Shown one piece after another: positions 11,087 through 22,335 of a DNA stretch of 64,000 nt; position 1 is the stretch's first letter; every line of letters begins with the position of its first letter. The notes under the pieces were generated by a model. It did not search any database, was not told the origin of the DNA, and saw only the letters and a program-made list of their open reading frames with translations. The DNA comes from Mimachlamys varia (Eukaryota; Mollusca; Bivalvia; Pectinida; Pectinidae). A program made the translations under genes and the position numbers. The stretch lies in NCBI GenBank assembly GCA_947623455.1, contig OX392527.1, positions 50,078,401 to 50,142,400 of the forward strand, given 5' to 3'.

Positions 11087-12672
11087 CAGGGGCGGATCCA
11101 GAATTATTTCAGGGGGGTGTCACCATTTCAAATTTCAAGTTAATTTTGCGGCAAATGCAAAAACATCATGTTGTTTTAACAAATAAATTTGTTCAAATAC
11201 AATATCAGAGACACATATTACATTGTGTTATAAACGTCTCTGACAATGTGCAGTTAATTTTGGAATTAAAATTAAAAAGTTGCACCAGCGATGAACACTG
11301 CAAATAATATGTAATTAGATAAAATGCTTATTTACATACTTTTTAATGTGCTTATGTCCGTTTCCTGACGTGACTTTCTCACAATGACTATTCTCATAAC
11401 TATAGAAACGGGCAATAAATACCTCTACACGGAAGAAATGCATGATGAAACTCAAATTTTGATAGAATGTGATTTTGTTCTGAACCGATATTTTTTTATT
11501 CTTAATGAAACGGAAGCGAAATTTCAAACTTTTAATGCTTTACTGATACATACTAAAAATGAATTGATATTTTTTATGAGAGTAGAAAGTTTATAGAAAG
11601 AAGTCTATAAAGGATTTTGTTTTATGTATCAAAGAAAACAAAAATATCTATCAAATGTAATCGAATTACTCCAGGAATATTTTGATAGTGTCTCATAAGC
11701 CAATTTGGCAAGATACTAATGGATGCTTTTTTATGTTTGAATAAACACTGTAACTGTATTTTATAATTATTATGTGTTGTACATGAATATATTCTTTATT
11801 CAGCAATAGACACACATGCCTTTGTGCCATAAATACATTGCATATACATGGTATATTCTACAATGCAATACATTTCACAAATATATACAGCAAACAGTGA
11901 CATTATGAATTTCAATGCTAATTATCCGACATCAGGGCGGACGTAACTCTTAATTGAACAAATAATTATTTCTTATTTCATTCGCTTTATAAATGAAAGC
12001 AGCAATATTTCTTAGCATACACCTGTTTGTAGACGATATTAATTCAAGAAACTTTGGTTTATTTGGGTGATAATAGTACCTCTTCCTAAAGTATATATGT
12101 CTTATATTAGAATATAAAGTACACTCCATAAGGAAATGATACTCATCCTCTAAGACCCCACAACAGTTACATGTACGATTCTCGTATGGAATAGGATTCG
12201 GTCTGTGCCAACGACCTGCCTCAACACTTAAACGTATGCGATACTTTAATAAGCTTATCTGTATCAGATAATTACTAAGCACTGAACAATGTCAAATGCC
12301 CTTCCACAGGTAGAGACAGGCTTGTATACATTTCTGTACCTGTTGTCATTCTTGTAAACATTGTCACGGTTCACTGACCAAGTTAATTGATGCTGGGGTG
12401 GAGATATCAATTAGTGTCAATTATATATAGTCAACACTTTTGGAGTTTGGCTTGGACAGAGTTAGAGATAGACTGAACAATTACCACTGAAGAGATTGAT
12501 TAGTCCAAGTAAAAATGTGTGCAAATGGATTCAGTGTGCACATGTACACTAAACAGTGCTGGGGGGTGTCACAAGATCAATGTGGTCTTATATTTTACTA
12601 CTAAATAAAATCCTGGTCAAGGGACAGGGGGTGTCACGTGCGCCCAGTGACACCCCCCTGGATCCGCCACTG
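11087..12672. mobile_element. hAT-like element nested in the TA transposon
   Basis: Left end CAGGGGCGGATCCAG and right end CTGGATCCGCCACTG are inverted copies with one mismatch, each followed inwards by ggggggtgtcac or its complement. It is flanked by CTAGA on both sides (11082-11086 and 12673-12677), a 5-bp target duplication. Near the right end is a hairpin gggggtgtcac / gtgacaccccc (12627-12657). No transposase; the only protein homology is a LINE fragment. The hAT assignment (five-base-duplication subgroup) is inference from terminal sequence style. Confidence 0.8.
11950..12282 (-). pseudogene. C-terminal fragment of a LINE-type reverse transcriptase
   Basis: 110-residue open stretch with a zinc-knuckle-like pattern C-x2-C-x7-H-x4-C (CNCCGVLEDEYHFLMEC), preceded by a GRWHRP segment and followed by FLELISS. 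This layout is characteristic of the extreme C terminus of non-LTR retrotransposon ORF2 proteins in many invertebrates. The reading frame begins abruptly and has no polymerase domain upstream, so it is a dead fragment, captured inside the hAT-like element. Confidence 0.7.
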
Positions 12673-12774
12673 CTAGATATATTCTCAAAGATTTTTAATT
12701 TTATATAAACTTGATAAACCCGAGTAAAAGTTAAATATGTATTATCATATTTATGATCCTGGTCATATCCAGCT

Positions 12775-12940
12775 TAGCCCTTTAGTAATCAAATTGGTTT
12801 CAAGTTTGACCAGTGATGGTCAGATGAGAAATTCACACCTCAATTATGTCACTGACAGGCTTATGTCAGCAGGTGTTCCTAGACAAGGTTGAGACAGGTC
12901 AGGTAATTGCCTGAGGCCTGAGGGTCAAATCAAAACATCT
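12775..12940 (+). repeat. Internal direct repeat, copy 2
   Basis: Counterpart of the copy at 10150-10350, same orientation, about 2.6 kb apart and lying on the other side of the nested hAT-like element. The best shared word is gagaaattcacacct. Confidence 0.5.
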
Positions 12941-13803
12941 GTCCCATACTGAACAATCTGACTAAATTTCAATTTATTGTTGTCTTAATTTTTTTTAACT
13001 TCAAATTCTTATATTTGTATTAACACTGTTGTATGTGGTGATATATATACATACAGATCTTAATATAGAAAACATTTAAAAATAAAGATTATCAAAACTC
13101 TATAGTGCGTTCATAAATATATAGATCTGAGGCATGAATGTATTTTATAATAATATATATCTAGTATAATTAAGTAAAAAAAGAATATTTATTTGTTATT
13201 TTCGCATTATTTTTAAAATATTTAAAAATAAACTTCTAAACAAATAATAATCAATAGATGTTCCTTCAAATTTTTAATATACTTGATTGTAAATTGGTAA
13301 ATTAATATAAAAAAACGTTAATAGTGTATATTAAATGAAATATAAGACATCAAAACTGCTAGATAAATATTAATTTTCTATTTTATTTATATGATGTATG
13401 CAAGAAATTTTTTGGGATAATTGTAAGAATAATTATCATAATTTCACAATTTCTAGTTTTGAAATGAAAGAAAAAATGTTGTTTGGGAAAAATAACTACA
13501 TAAGATGCATATATATATACATTAAAACAGGGACGTATATATGTCCTTGATTAAAGTCATAAATATTAACTAATGATAAAGCCAGCTTCAAAGTACCAGC
13601 ATACGACAAAGGTGAGGTACAGGTAAAAATCACAGGTAGATGGATGGGACTGCCCATTTACCTGTAGGGGTATTTGACCTATATTGGGTTTAGGGTGTAG
13701 TGCACTACTAGTTTACCTGTAGTTTAAATGTAGTGCACTACTAGTTTAAACGTAGTGCACTACTAGTGCACTAGGTGTAAAGGTTAGCTTACACTCAACT
13801 GTA

Positions 13804-14149
13804 TAGGCCTACCGGAAGTAAATTAACTGTATCTAATAACCAGACAGGATAAAAACGGACATTTAAGATTTTGTTCGACACACTACTTTTTAAGGCAAAA
13901 TTAACCGCTGTGTCTGTGTGACAGATATCTGGATACAATTTTTAAGTTGTATGCTATCTCAACTTGTACAACAGAGGCACGGCTCACTGTAGCGCCAAAC
14001 CTCTCTAGTAAAACAAAACAGAATACCAAAGCCGGCAATAACAAAACCATAATACTAACTCAAAATCGATTCAACTAGAGGCAAAATAGGAACAAAGAAA
14101 AGAATACATCGAGTCTCTTGTAAAAGCACAAGAGAATAAGACCAGTTGT
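13804..14149. other. Short intergenic gap
   Basis: Between the TA transposon and the reverse-transcriptase remnant. Nothing recognised. Confidence 0.4.
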
Positions 14150-16090
14150 TCAGGGAGAGTAAGCGTCTTCTGCTTCTTCGACGACACCGCCATGTAAATC
14201 TTGGTCACATCCAAGTACATGTAAGCATCAATCCTCAAAATGAGAACCGAGTCATTATTGTCAATCACAACATGTAAGCACACTAATAAGTAAACTCAAA
14301 AACGTCCATTTCATATCACACAAAGATACAGAATATTTCTCGGTGAGATCAAGATGGTGACCATAAAACTTGTCAACACTCTTCATCAACCTGCATCTCT
14401 CAAATCCCTGTGCCGTAAATTTGTTCAGTCAGCAATTGACATCTATCACGAAAATCTCGATAGTCAGAGCAAGCCCTGGAAAAACGAATCAACTGCGGCA
14501 TGTAAACCCAATATGATGGAGAAGCAGGAATGTTACTATCAAGAAAGGGAAAGGTCTCGATTGGAAAATCGAAATCGTCACGTTTATCATACAGCTTAGT
14601 AGTAAGCTACCCGTGTTGGTCATAGTTTAAGTAAAAATCGCGGTAAGAAGCTGATGTAGAAGAGTATGTTATGTCTTTAATCTCAGTTCATGATCGACTA
14701 GGTCAGAAAACTTCTTGTTGTTCATAGACAACACATCGTCGATATATCTGAAAATGAAATTGAAAGATTTGGCAAGGTTTTTGTTAACCGCCCTAATAAG
14801 CCCTTCGACAAATTCAGCCTCATATGAAAACAAAAACAAGTCAGCCAAAAGTGGGGCACAGTTAGTGCCCATTGGAATGCCAACAGTCTGTTGGAAAATC
14901 TTGCCTCCGAACTAAAGATATTATCAACCAGGAATGCAATCATTCGTACTATATCTTCCTCAGTATATTTCAACCTAGTTTAGTTGTGTTTTTCACAAAG
15001 TATGTTCCAAGATAGCTCACAACCATGTATTTGTATCGTTGTTCACCTTTCTTGCATAAGAAAGCTCTCATAATGAGAGACCGAAGATGTTCTTTCAGTT
15101 TGGTATGTGGTATGGTAGTGTACAAGGTGGAAAAATCAAATGTTTTGTTGGACAAAACAGTTTTGAGAAGGGAGTGCTCAAGACTGATCAGAAGTTTTTG
15201 AGTTTTCAAAATTCACATCCCATTAATGCCACTTCTGGAGTATACAGTGTCACAATAACACTGTTCAAGCCCTAATATAACGGTACTAACAATGGCAGTA
15301 AGAAGTTTCCATAATGGCTTGGTTGAGCAATGAGACGAGCCAGCGATAAAACGTTGCTGATAAGGATCCCTGTGCAGTTTAGGTATCCAATCTGTAAAGG
15401 GATCATGATAGGACAGCTATCGTTTCTTTCAATCATGACTGATTCAGGTACGAACAAAACCACTACAAATAGCGTCTTTATCATTAACGGGTATTTTGAA
15501 TGATTGTAATACTGATGTATGGTTGGAAAGTATTTCATCTCTCGAAAAAACGGTCAATGCGTAAACTTGTAGGGTTACCTTGGTAATCAAGCAGGCCAAA
15601 TTCTTTTTGCAAGCAATGAATGTAATAGTGTTTGCAAACCAGGATCAGGTTATTAGATGCCTTGTCTGCAGACACAACCACATACTTGTCATGTAGGTCG
15701 TTGAATGTTGTTCGAACATCGGGGTCAAGAAATATCGACTTGTGTTTAGTTTTAATTTTGTATCGCAAACTGCTTATTCTTTTCTGAATAGAGGACCTGG
15801 TGGATTTAACACACTCTGAAAGTGAATACAATTCAGCATGTTCACGTTTAGCCCATTGTCTGGCGTAATGTTCCAGAGTCCATAAGAATCTTGAAATCCA
15901 CATTCAATTTGATGAATAGTCTCTCGCGATACTTAGGACCTTTCATGAAAAGCTCCCGTAGCTTTAAGTTGGGGATGATATACATATTGCTGATTACTTT
16001 GTGCCCAGCTTGGCCATAGCAATATGGGGGTGAAGAACAAGAACATTCTGATGAAGGGGTCATTCTAAGGTCATCTATGTTCAACTGTTG
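14150..16090 (-). mobile_element. Penelope-like reverse-transcriptase element, decayed copy D
   Basis: Read leftwards on the minus strand, the domains appear in order but in different frames: an N-terminal region with YGQAGHKVISN (16084-15848), a block with VVVSADKASNNLILVCKHYY (15903-15535), a segment with IPLQIGYL (15538-15272), FSTLYTTIPHTKLKEHLRSL (15209-14970), the MGTNCAPLLADLFLFSYEAE and YIDD catalytic block (14872-14669; YIDD at about 14735-14746), a DFDFPIETFPFLDSNIP block near 14555, and the common 3' tail (14150-14280). At least four frameshifts or stops make it inactive, although the catalytic YIDD is intact, unlike copy C. Penelope-like membership is inference. Confidence 0.78.
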
Positions 16091-16600
16091 CAGTGTTTGC
16101 TTGTAACTAAGAGCGTATGTACAATAGGTATAGAATAACTATAGGAAATGATAGGTGATCTGTTATATCAGAAGTACGTTGGTATGTTAGTTTGAACAGG
16201 CTTTTGATGAAAGATATTGCTGATGTTAATGGAATCAATGCCCTTGTTGGCAAATTCGACTTTCATAAAATGTTGAGTCGCTGGTGGTCCATGGCCGTCG
16301 ACCGTTCGCACGGGCCTAAAGAGTCGAATTTATGCCACATCATCAATAATCTTATGGAGCCTTGACGCTAGTTTCGGGTATATATATATATATATTGAGA
16401 AGAAGTTTCTTGGTATAACTATCGCAGCCAGAGATGATGTTTAATGATGACCAACTCACGGGACACGGCGGCGAAAGTGCTAATCAAAGACTGTCCAGCG
16501 TGGCGAAAATTTGACTAAGTACGGTTCAATTCTACTTATTGGTTATCTTGTCCAATATCACTTTCGTGACCTCGCGGGCACACAAGTGCCCATGATCAGG
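16091..16600. other. Intergenic DNA upstream of the candidate promoter
   Basis: A (TA)n run lies at about 16378-16394. No exon recognised. Confidence 0.4.
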
Positions 16601-16738
16601 TGTATATAAACCTCACAAGACTGACTTGACCGCCGTTATCTAATTTTCTCTGTACTACAAGCTACATTATTATCAGTTTGCCAACTCAGCCGCTTCAGAA
16701 AAATCAGTCCGTTTTCAAACTATTCCATCACAAGCACC
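16601..16738 (+). promoter_or_regulatory. Candidate TATA promoter and 5' leader
   Basis: tgtatataaa at 16601-16610 sits in a locally GC-richer stretch. About 130 bp downstream is an ATG with a purine at -3 (accATGa) and then a donor-like site. The spacing suits an animal core promoter with a roughly 100-nt leader. No transcription evidence is available from sequence alone. Confidence 0.35.
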
Positions 16739-16768
16739 ATGAGTTGTGGTACCGTTGATGTGAAAAAG
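16739..16768 (+). CDS. Candidate short first coding exon, product unknown
   Basis: ATG followed by ten codons (MSCGTVDVKK) and then AAAAAG/gtagcat, a plausible phase-0 donor. If unspliced, the frame stays open for about 22 more codons before a stop near 16832. No downstream exon could be recognised; the next 370 bp is a MITE. The peptide matches no family I know. Reported because it sits correctly under the TATA-like element. Confidence 0.25.
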
Positions 16769-16862
16769 GTAGCATACACCCTTAAGCGTAGTATATATAA
16801 TACATACATGCTTCCACCTCAATATCATGTTTAATGATAGTTCATCAGACAGTTTTCTTTAA

Positions 16863-17236
16863 AGGCCCAATAAACGTAACTTCGGGAATTTTTTCGGGAT
16901 TCTTAAAAAATATGAAAAAAAATCTAGTTGATAACCATGTTACAATAAGTCTAAAACGAAGTAGACTAGAGCGGTAACTAGCAAGAAACTCTTGACAGTA
17001 AAATCTAAAGAATTGAAAATGATTCAGTTGTGGCCCACTTCAACTAAAAGACAGTTCTAAATGGACGCGTGTTTACAAATACCGAGTTTCAACTGCTGCT
17101 GTACCGGTAACCGCGCGTAAGTATCCATTTTGAATATTGCTGATATCAGCTAATCTTAACTAAATCTATAAATATAATCAGTTATTAGGCTTGATTTTCG
17201 CTTCAAGTTTTGCTGAAAGTTACGTATATTGGGCCT
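16863..17236. mobile_element. TTAA-flanked MITE, copy 1
   Basis: Ends AGGCCCAATAAACGTAACTT and, inverted, AGGCCCAATATACGTAACTT, each bordered by TTAA (16859-16862 and 17237-17240). A second copy lies at 54909-55391 with the same ends, TTAA borders and interior (aactcttgacag, caactgctgctgtacc, ttgcttcaagttttgc). A TTAA target site is typical of piggyBac and Kolobok transposons; which one is not decided here. Confidence 0.8.
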
Positions 17237-17240
17237 TTAA

Positions 17241-17879
17241 GAATTTTCTCATTTACGTCTAAAATTTCTCATTGAATAAATAATAATATGTCAACCTTTG
17301 TATTGCAAGAGTTTTTTTCATGAGTGAAATAGCAAATAACAACAAAACATGCCATGTTCGGAAAAGGCTTTTATTAAGCTCTCATCTGTAAATCAACAAT
17401 GTTGGACTTGCCCTTATAGTTGAGGGAAAGACACGTACATAATGAATGATCTTGTACACATATTTAACAATGTATGGAAGCTGCAACGTAACTGGCAGCA
17501 ATTCTACAGTCTACAGCACTTCCTGGCAAATAACTGTACAAAAAATAAGCTATCTCGTATCAGTGTTATGAACAGTGGTGAATCTATGGACGCAAATAAA
17601 ATTGTTCTAACAAGAGAGGTACATGTTGTGATCATTCAAAAGGAAACAATGCAAACATAGTCAATCATTCACCTTTGGGAATGTTCCCCCACATTTCTTA
17701 ACATTAGGAGACAGATTGGTATGGTATTTCACCACTGCATCCATCAGTATTACGGATTTGAATAAAAGAAAGAAATGAAATTAAACTAAACTAACATCAT
17801 AAGTTATCATTTTCTGAACTAAAAACATACAATATGTTCTCACACCAGCCTGTTCTGGTAGTGGTATCTATCTATAAAT
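17241..17879. other. Intergenic DNA
   Basis: A 72-codon open frame at 17442-17660 (plus) matches nothing I recognise and has no supporting context. No repeats were noted. Confidence 0.4.
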
Positions 17880-18295
17880 GACCATCAATGTGTTAATCAA
17901 ACTGAATACCAGCTTCCACTACTGGCGATACCTGTGATACTCGCCACCAACTCCCCCTACTGGTTATATCTATCGAAATGACCCTCAGCTCTCTCTACTG
18001 GTAGTATAGATCTGTCGAAATGACCACCAGCTCCCCGTAATGGTAGTATCTAGCTGTCTGCATACTTCCCACCAGCTCTATCTGCAAGTGATATCTGTCA
18101 AATTTGACCACCAGCTCCCCCTAATGGTAATATCAGTCAAAACTGACTACCAGCTCCCTCTACTGGTGATAAATGTCAAAACTAACCACCAGCTCCCCCT
18201 ACTGGTGATATCTGTCAAAACTGACTACCAGCTCCTTCTATTGGTGATATATGTCAACAATGACTACCAGCTCCCCATACTGGTGATATCTGAGG
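17880..18295 (+). repeat. 39-bp minisatellite
   Basis: Unit ccaccagctccccctactgg followed by tgatatctgtcaaaactga, about ten copies, best conserved at 18100-18290 and decaying to the left. Since 39 bp is 13 codons, the frame at 18040-18390 stays open as a repeat artefact. Confidence 0.8.
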
Positions 18296-18688
18296 AATCA
18301 CTAAACAGTTTCCCTACTTTTACTGCAATTTTAACTTCATGTTGGACCATTTATTCTGCTAACAACATAAACCTTCAGTTCACCACATAACAAGTCTTAT
18401 TATAACTGGTGGTCTGGTGCAATGTTATACTGACTTGATAAAAAGAACTATATATAGCAAAAGCTGTTATACTATGTGAATGAAAAAAAAAAAAACAAGA
18501 AATTATTACTGGAGCATGTTACAGCATACAGGCATGGCATCACTTTGTAATGGCATATATAGCATTGTGTGTATCGGTACGGCATTGATAAAGCATGGCA
18601 AATTAAAGGTTAGGTACAAAATGTATGACCAATAGCATGGCATAGGTTAGGTATGACCACTACAGCAGGTATAACATAGGATTTTAAC

Positions 18689-18720
18689 TCATTCACCCCT
18701 GAAATTTCGTAATGAACTAT
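18689..18720. repeat. Half copy of an 80-bp palindromic MITE
   Basis: cattcacccctgaaatttcg followed by taatgaactatt. It joins the two outer arms of the family seen at 19160-19245, 31833-31922 and 37489-37572, with the centre missing. Confidence 0.5.
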
Positions 18721-18774
18721 TCAAGACAAGTAACTATGTTTACTTGGTGAAGGTTGATAACTCTGCAAGTATAA

Positions 18775-18990
18775 CATGAAGTTGGTTAAGGATGGTAAAA
18801 CTAGTTATTATGTTAACTTCATGAATGGCGGTACGTATAACACTAACTTGGTTAAGGATGGTAAAACTAGTTATAATGTTAACTTAATGAATGGTGGTAA
18901 GTATAACACTAACTTGGTTAAGGATGGTAAAACTAGTTATTATGTTAACTTGGTGAAGGTAGTGAGTATAACACTAACTTGGATGACAAT
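18775..18990 (+). repeat. 66-bp tandem repeat (about 3 copies)
   Basis: Unit begins aacttggttaaggatggtaa and ends gtataacact. It is repeated three times at high identity, preceded by a diverged copy from 18720. The period is 22 codons and leaves one frame open as an artefact. Confidence 0.8.
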
Positions 18991-19159
18991 GTTTACACAG
19001 CAGGTAACATCTTTATTGTAAGTAAATCTAGGGTCCAATATTCAGTAGCACAAACAGCATGGAAGCTCTGGGAAATCCAGCACACTAATTAGGAAGGCTT
19101 ATATATACACATAGACAACATGGCTGATAGAAGTTGCATTACTTCATGAACTTTTTGTT

Positions 19160-19245
19160 AACCATTTCACCCCTGTGGACACATTTGAACTCTTCCAATA
19201 AAATAGTTGGAATAGTTCATTGTGAAATTTTAGGGGTGAATGAGT
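19160..19245. mobile_element. Miniature palindromic element (80-90 bp family)
   Basis: Left arm catttcacccctg, core acatttgaactcttcc...ggttgg..agttcat, right arm tttaggggtgaatgag. The same arrangement recurs at 29486-29555, 31833-31922 and 37489-37572. Arms can pair, so single-stranded forms would fold into a hairpin. No coding capacity. Confidence 0.7.
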
Positions 19246-19359
19246 ATAAGCTGGTTTGCTAAACTTCAAACTTCCAAGTATGAGATCAATGAATTATAAT
19301 TAGTGATAACACATTACATCTATACATATATCAACATTTGTTCTCTACCCAAATATAGC

Positions 19360-20470
19360 AGTACCGAGATATACACAGTACCCAGATATACACAGTTACC
19401 AGATATACATAGCATCATGTTTATATATTGGTACCCCAAATACCTAAGTACTATACATATGGAACATTTATAGTATCAGTTTATAGTACCGTTACATGTA
19501 TAGGGTGCCTAGTTATACTGAGTATACAGGATACCAATATATAAAAAGACCCAAATATTCATACATGTAGTATCCTGTCAAAATATACATTTATGTGTAC
19601 CATGAAAAATCTAGTACATTCATGTGTACCATGAAAAATCTAGTATCCAGATATATATGTGGTACCCAGATATATGTGGTACCCAGATATATGTGGCACC
19701 CAGATATATGTGGTACCCAGATATATGAGGCACCCAGATATATGTGGTACCCAGATATATGTGGTACCCAGATATGTAGTACCCAGATATATGTGGCACC
19801 CAGATAAATGTGGTACCCAAATATTTGTGGTACCCAGATATATGTGGTACCGAGATATATGTGGCACCCAGATATATGTGGTACCCAGATATATGTGGTA
19901 CCCAGATATATGTGGTACCCAGATATATGTGGTACCCAGATATATGAGGCACCCAGATATATGTGGTACCCAGATATATGTGGTACCCAGATATATGTGG
20001 TACCCAGATATATGTGGTACCAAGATATATGTGGAACCCAGATATATGTGGAACCCAGATAAATGTGGATCCCAGATATATGTGGTACCCAGATAAATGT
20101 GGTACCCAGATATATGTGGTACCCAGATATATGTGGTACCAAGATATATGTGGTACCCAGATATATGTGGTACCCAGATATATGTGGTACCCAGATATAA
20201 GAGGCACCCAGATATATGAGGCACCCAGATATATGTGGTACCCAGATATATGTGGTACCCAGATACATGTGGTACCCAGATATATGTGGAACCCAGTTAT
20301 AAGTGGTACCCAGATATATGTGGTACCCAGATAAATGTGGTACCCAGATTTACACGATACCAAATTATACACAGTACCCAGATATACATGATACCCTGAC
20401 AGATATACAGTATCCAGATTTATACAAAAATACTGTGCACAAATACCCATATATACCCAGACCCATACCA
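19360..20470. repeat. 17-bp minisatellite array
   Basis: Core 19641-20350 is about 42 copies of gtggtacccagatatat, with variants (gaggcacc, gtggaacc, aaatgtgg). Degenerate units continue to 19360 and 20470. A unit of 17 bp shifts frame at every copy, so a stop-free consensus makes all three minus-strand frames and plus-strand frames open together, giving overlapping reading frames of 145-292 codons that are not genes. Each unit contains GGTACC, so KpnI/Acc65I sites recur throughout. Confidence 0.92.
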
Positions 20471-21489
20471 AGAAACAACAATTTACATGGTATTGCATAC
20501 ACTACAAATCTGGATGACATATAACATGCATACATTAATAAACAAGTCTTTCGATAAAATGTTGCATACATAAACCTAGGCTATGGCGGACTCGATATGT
20601 ATACACTTAGATAACCATGAGTAATTTTTAACAAGTTATAAATGGGTATTTGAAGTTTCAGATGGGACTGTAAAAATATTATTGGATTTCTGAAGATTGA
20701 CTACCACGTCAAAAGTTCACAAACAATATTTGTATATCCTTAAAATGTACACTCAAAGCTATGTAACCCTTTCACCCCTTATGTAGCTTAGTAGACCCTG
20801 CCATGCACTGATATGGATGACATCATTCATGGTCATCAGGGGTGTAAGGGGCTAAAGAGTTATGTCCACTTTCTTTACAACACTGCTGATTCAAGCACAG
20901 GGAACACCATTTTTAGAAATCAGAAGTCAGATTAACTAACAACTGCTGAAATAATTTCAGTGCCATCATGTTTGCAATGAACTAAAATACTATAATCATG
21001 AAAGTGCAACTTACTTGAATTTCTTAACCTGTTATGTCATTGCATAAATTCACAAAAAAAAAAAAAAAATCCATATTTTGATATTACCGGGTATCAATCG
21101 TTTTCATGAATATTTATAACATGTCCCAGTAAAGTACTTATGCCAAAAAAGGTCACTTGAGTGTATATATCTTTAACAACTATTAAATTACACAACTGCA
21201 TTCAAATACTCTCAGACTATAAAACATAAGGAAATATACCAGTTATGAGGTAAATACTCTAATTTTATGTGCCCTATTGTATACACTTAAAAAAAAAAGG
21301 AAAAAATTATCATAAACTTAAATTTGACTATATACAAATCTTTCTACAGCTTGCAGTTGCTATTGAAGACAAGAACAGGTGATGGAAATAAATCTGGGAG
21401 AGGGGTATAAAAAAAGTGAAGAACTTATAGGTGGAATCAATTTCTGATACAATGGTAAATCAAAGCTAGACTTACAACTATAAATGGTT
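20471..21489. other. Intergenic DNA
   Basis: A possible diverged palindromic repeat at 20765-20855 (ttcacccctta ... aggggtgtaagggg). Otherwise nothing recognised. Confidence 0.4.
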
Positions 21490-21578
21490 ATTCTCTCTAT
21501 CATGGACGAATGACCTAATGTTATTGTCTCTCTATCATGGACGAATGACCTAATGTTATTGTCTCTCTATCATGGACG
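21490..21578 (+). repeat. 35-bp tandem repeat (2.6 copies)
   Basis: attgtctctctatcatggac followed by gaatgacctaatgtt, repeated exactly. Confidence 0.8.
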
Positions 21579-21649
21579 ATTTGGAATTCTCCCCACTTTC
21601 TCCTTGGCCTCTTCATTCTGCTGCCTACAAAATGTGTCTTACAGGAAAA

Positions 21650-21900
21650 CCTTCTGCAACTCCACCAAAATACAGCTACATAACTGTGCAGCTGTGCAGT
21701 CTCTCATCCACCAAAATATACTGTACAACTTTGCAGCTACAAAATGTATGCAGACTCTCGTCCAACAAAATAAAGCTACATAACTGTGCAGCTATGCAGA
21801 CTCTCGTCCGCCAAAATACAGCTGCATAATTGTGCAGCTATGCAGACTCTCTCATCCACCAAAATACAGCTGTATAACTGTGCAGCTATGCAGACTCTCG
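21650..21900 (+). repeat. 46-bp minisatellite (about 5 copies)
   Basis: Unit ccaccaaaatacagctacat, aactgtgcagctatgcagac, tctcgt. Copies vary by a few bases and small indels. Confidence 0.75.
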
Positions 21901-22335
21901 TAAAAATCTGACAATATCTCTCTCTTAACATGCTGCACAGTAGCAGTCCATTCTGGGCATCTCTTCATTGTGTGTTATTTGTGTGTTGCCTTGCTGTAGA
22001 GTAGACTAGAAATATTTTGGTCGAAGTTACAAAGGCCATCCTGCAAGAGTCTGATCACAGCCCTGTATGCTTTTTACATATATATGTACAATCTTTCACA
22101 ACACTTTCTCTTTCAACAACCTTACATGAGATACTTCAAAGTTTAAAAAAACAAACATTATTATCATGAAAATATACATATAATATTTATATATAGCACA
22201 CATGCATACAACTTTACACATGTGTAACTTACACAATGCATCTCAATATTAACCGGTGTATATATATACGATCACAGTACTATCATACTCATCCCTCCAA
22301 TAAATAAAAATACACATCCTTACGCAGCTCAAACT

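Larger units (their letters stand above)
9237..13801. mobile_element. Large TA-flanked inverted-repeat DNA transposon, non-autonomous
   Basis: Ends CAGTTGAGTGTAAGCTAACC and its reverse complement form terminal inverted repeats of about 110 bp (9237-9346 against 13693-13801), similarity fading over the next 80-100 bp. Both ends abut TA (9235-9236, 13802-13803), the Tc1/mariner/pogo target duplication. The subterminal part consists of repeated agtagtgcactac and tttaaac palindromes. The 4565-bp interior encodes no transposase; it carries a nested hAT-like element, short hairpins and two similar direct repeats. Superfamily is inference from the TA duplication and CAGT end. Confidence 0.85.

Noticed and set aside
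11384..11596. 70-codon plus-strand frame inside the nested element, overlapping an opposite frame
   Set aside because: AT-rich, no similarity to any transposase; overlaps a minus-strand frame of the same length.
19591..20498. Overlapping open frames of 194-292 codons (minus) and 145 codons (plus) encoding repeats such as GTTYIWVPHISG
   Set aside because: All follow from a stop-free 17-bp tandem repeat; several frames and both strands are open at once, with no domain or promoter support.
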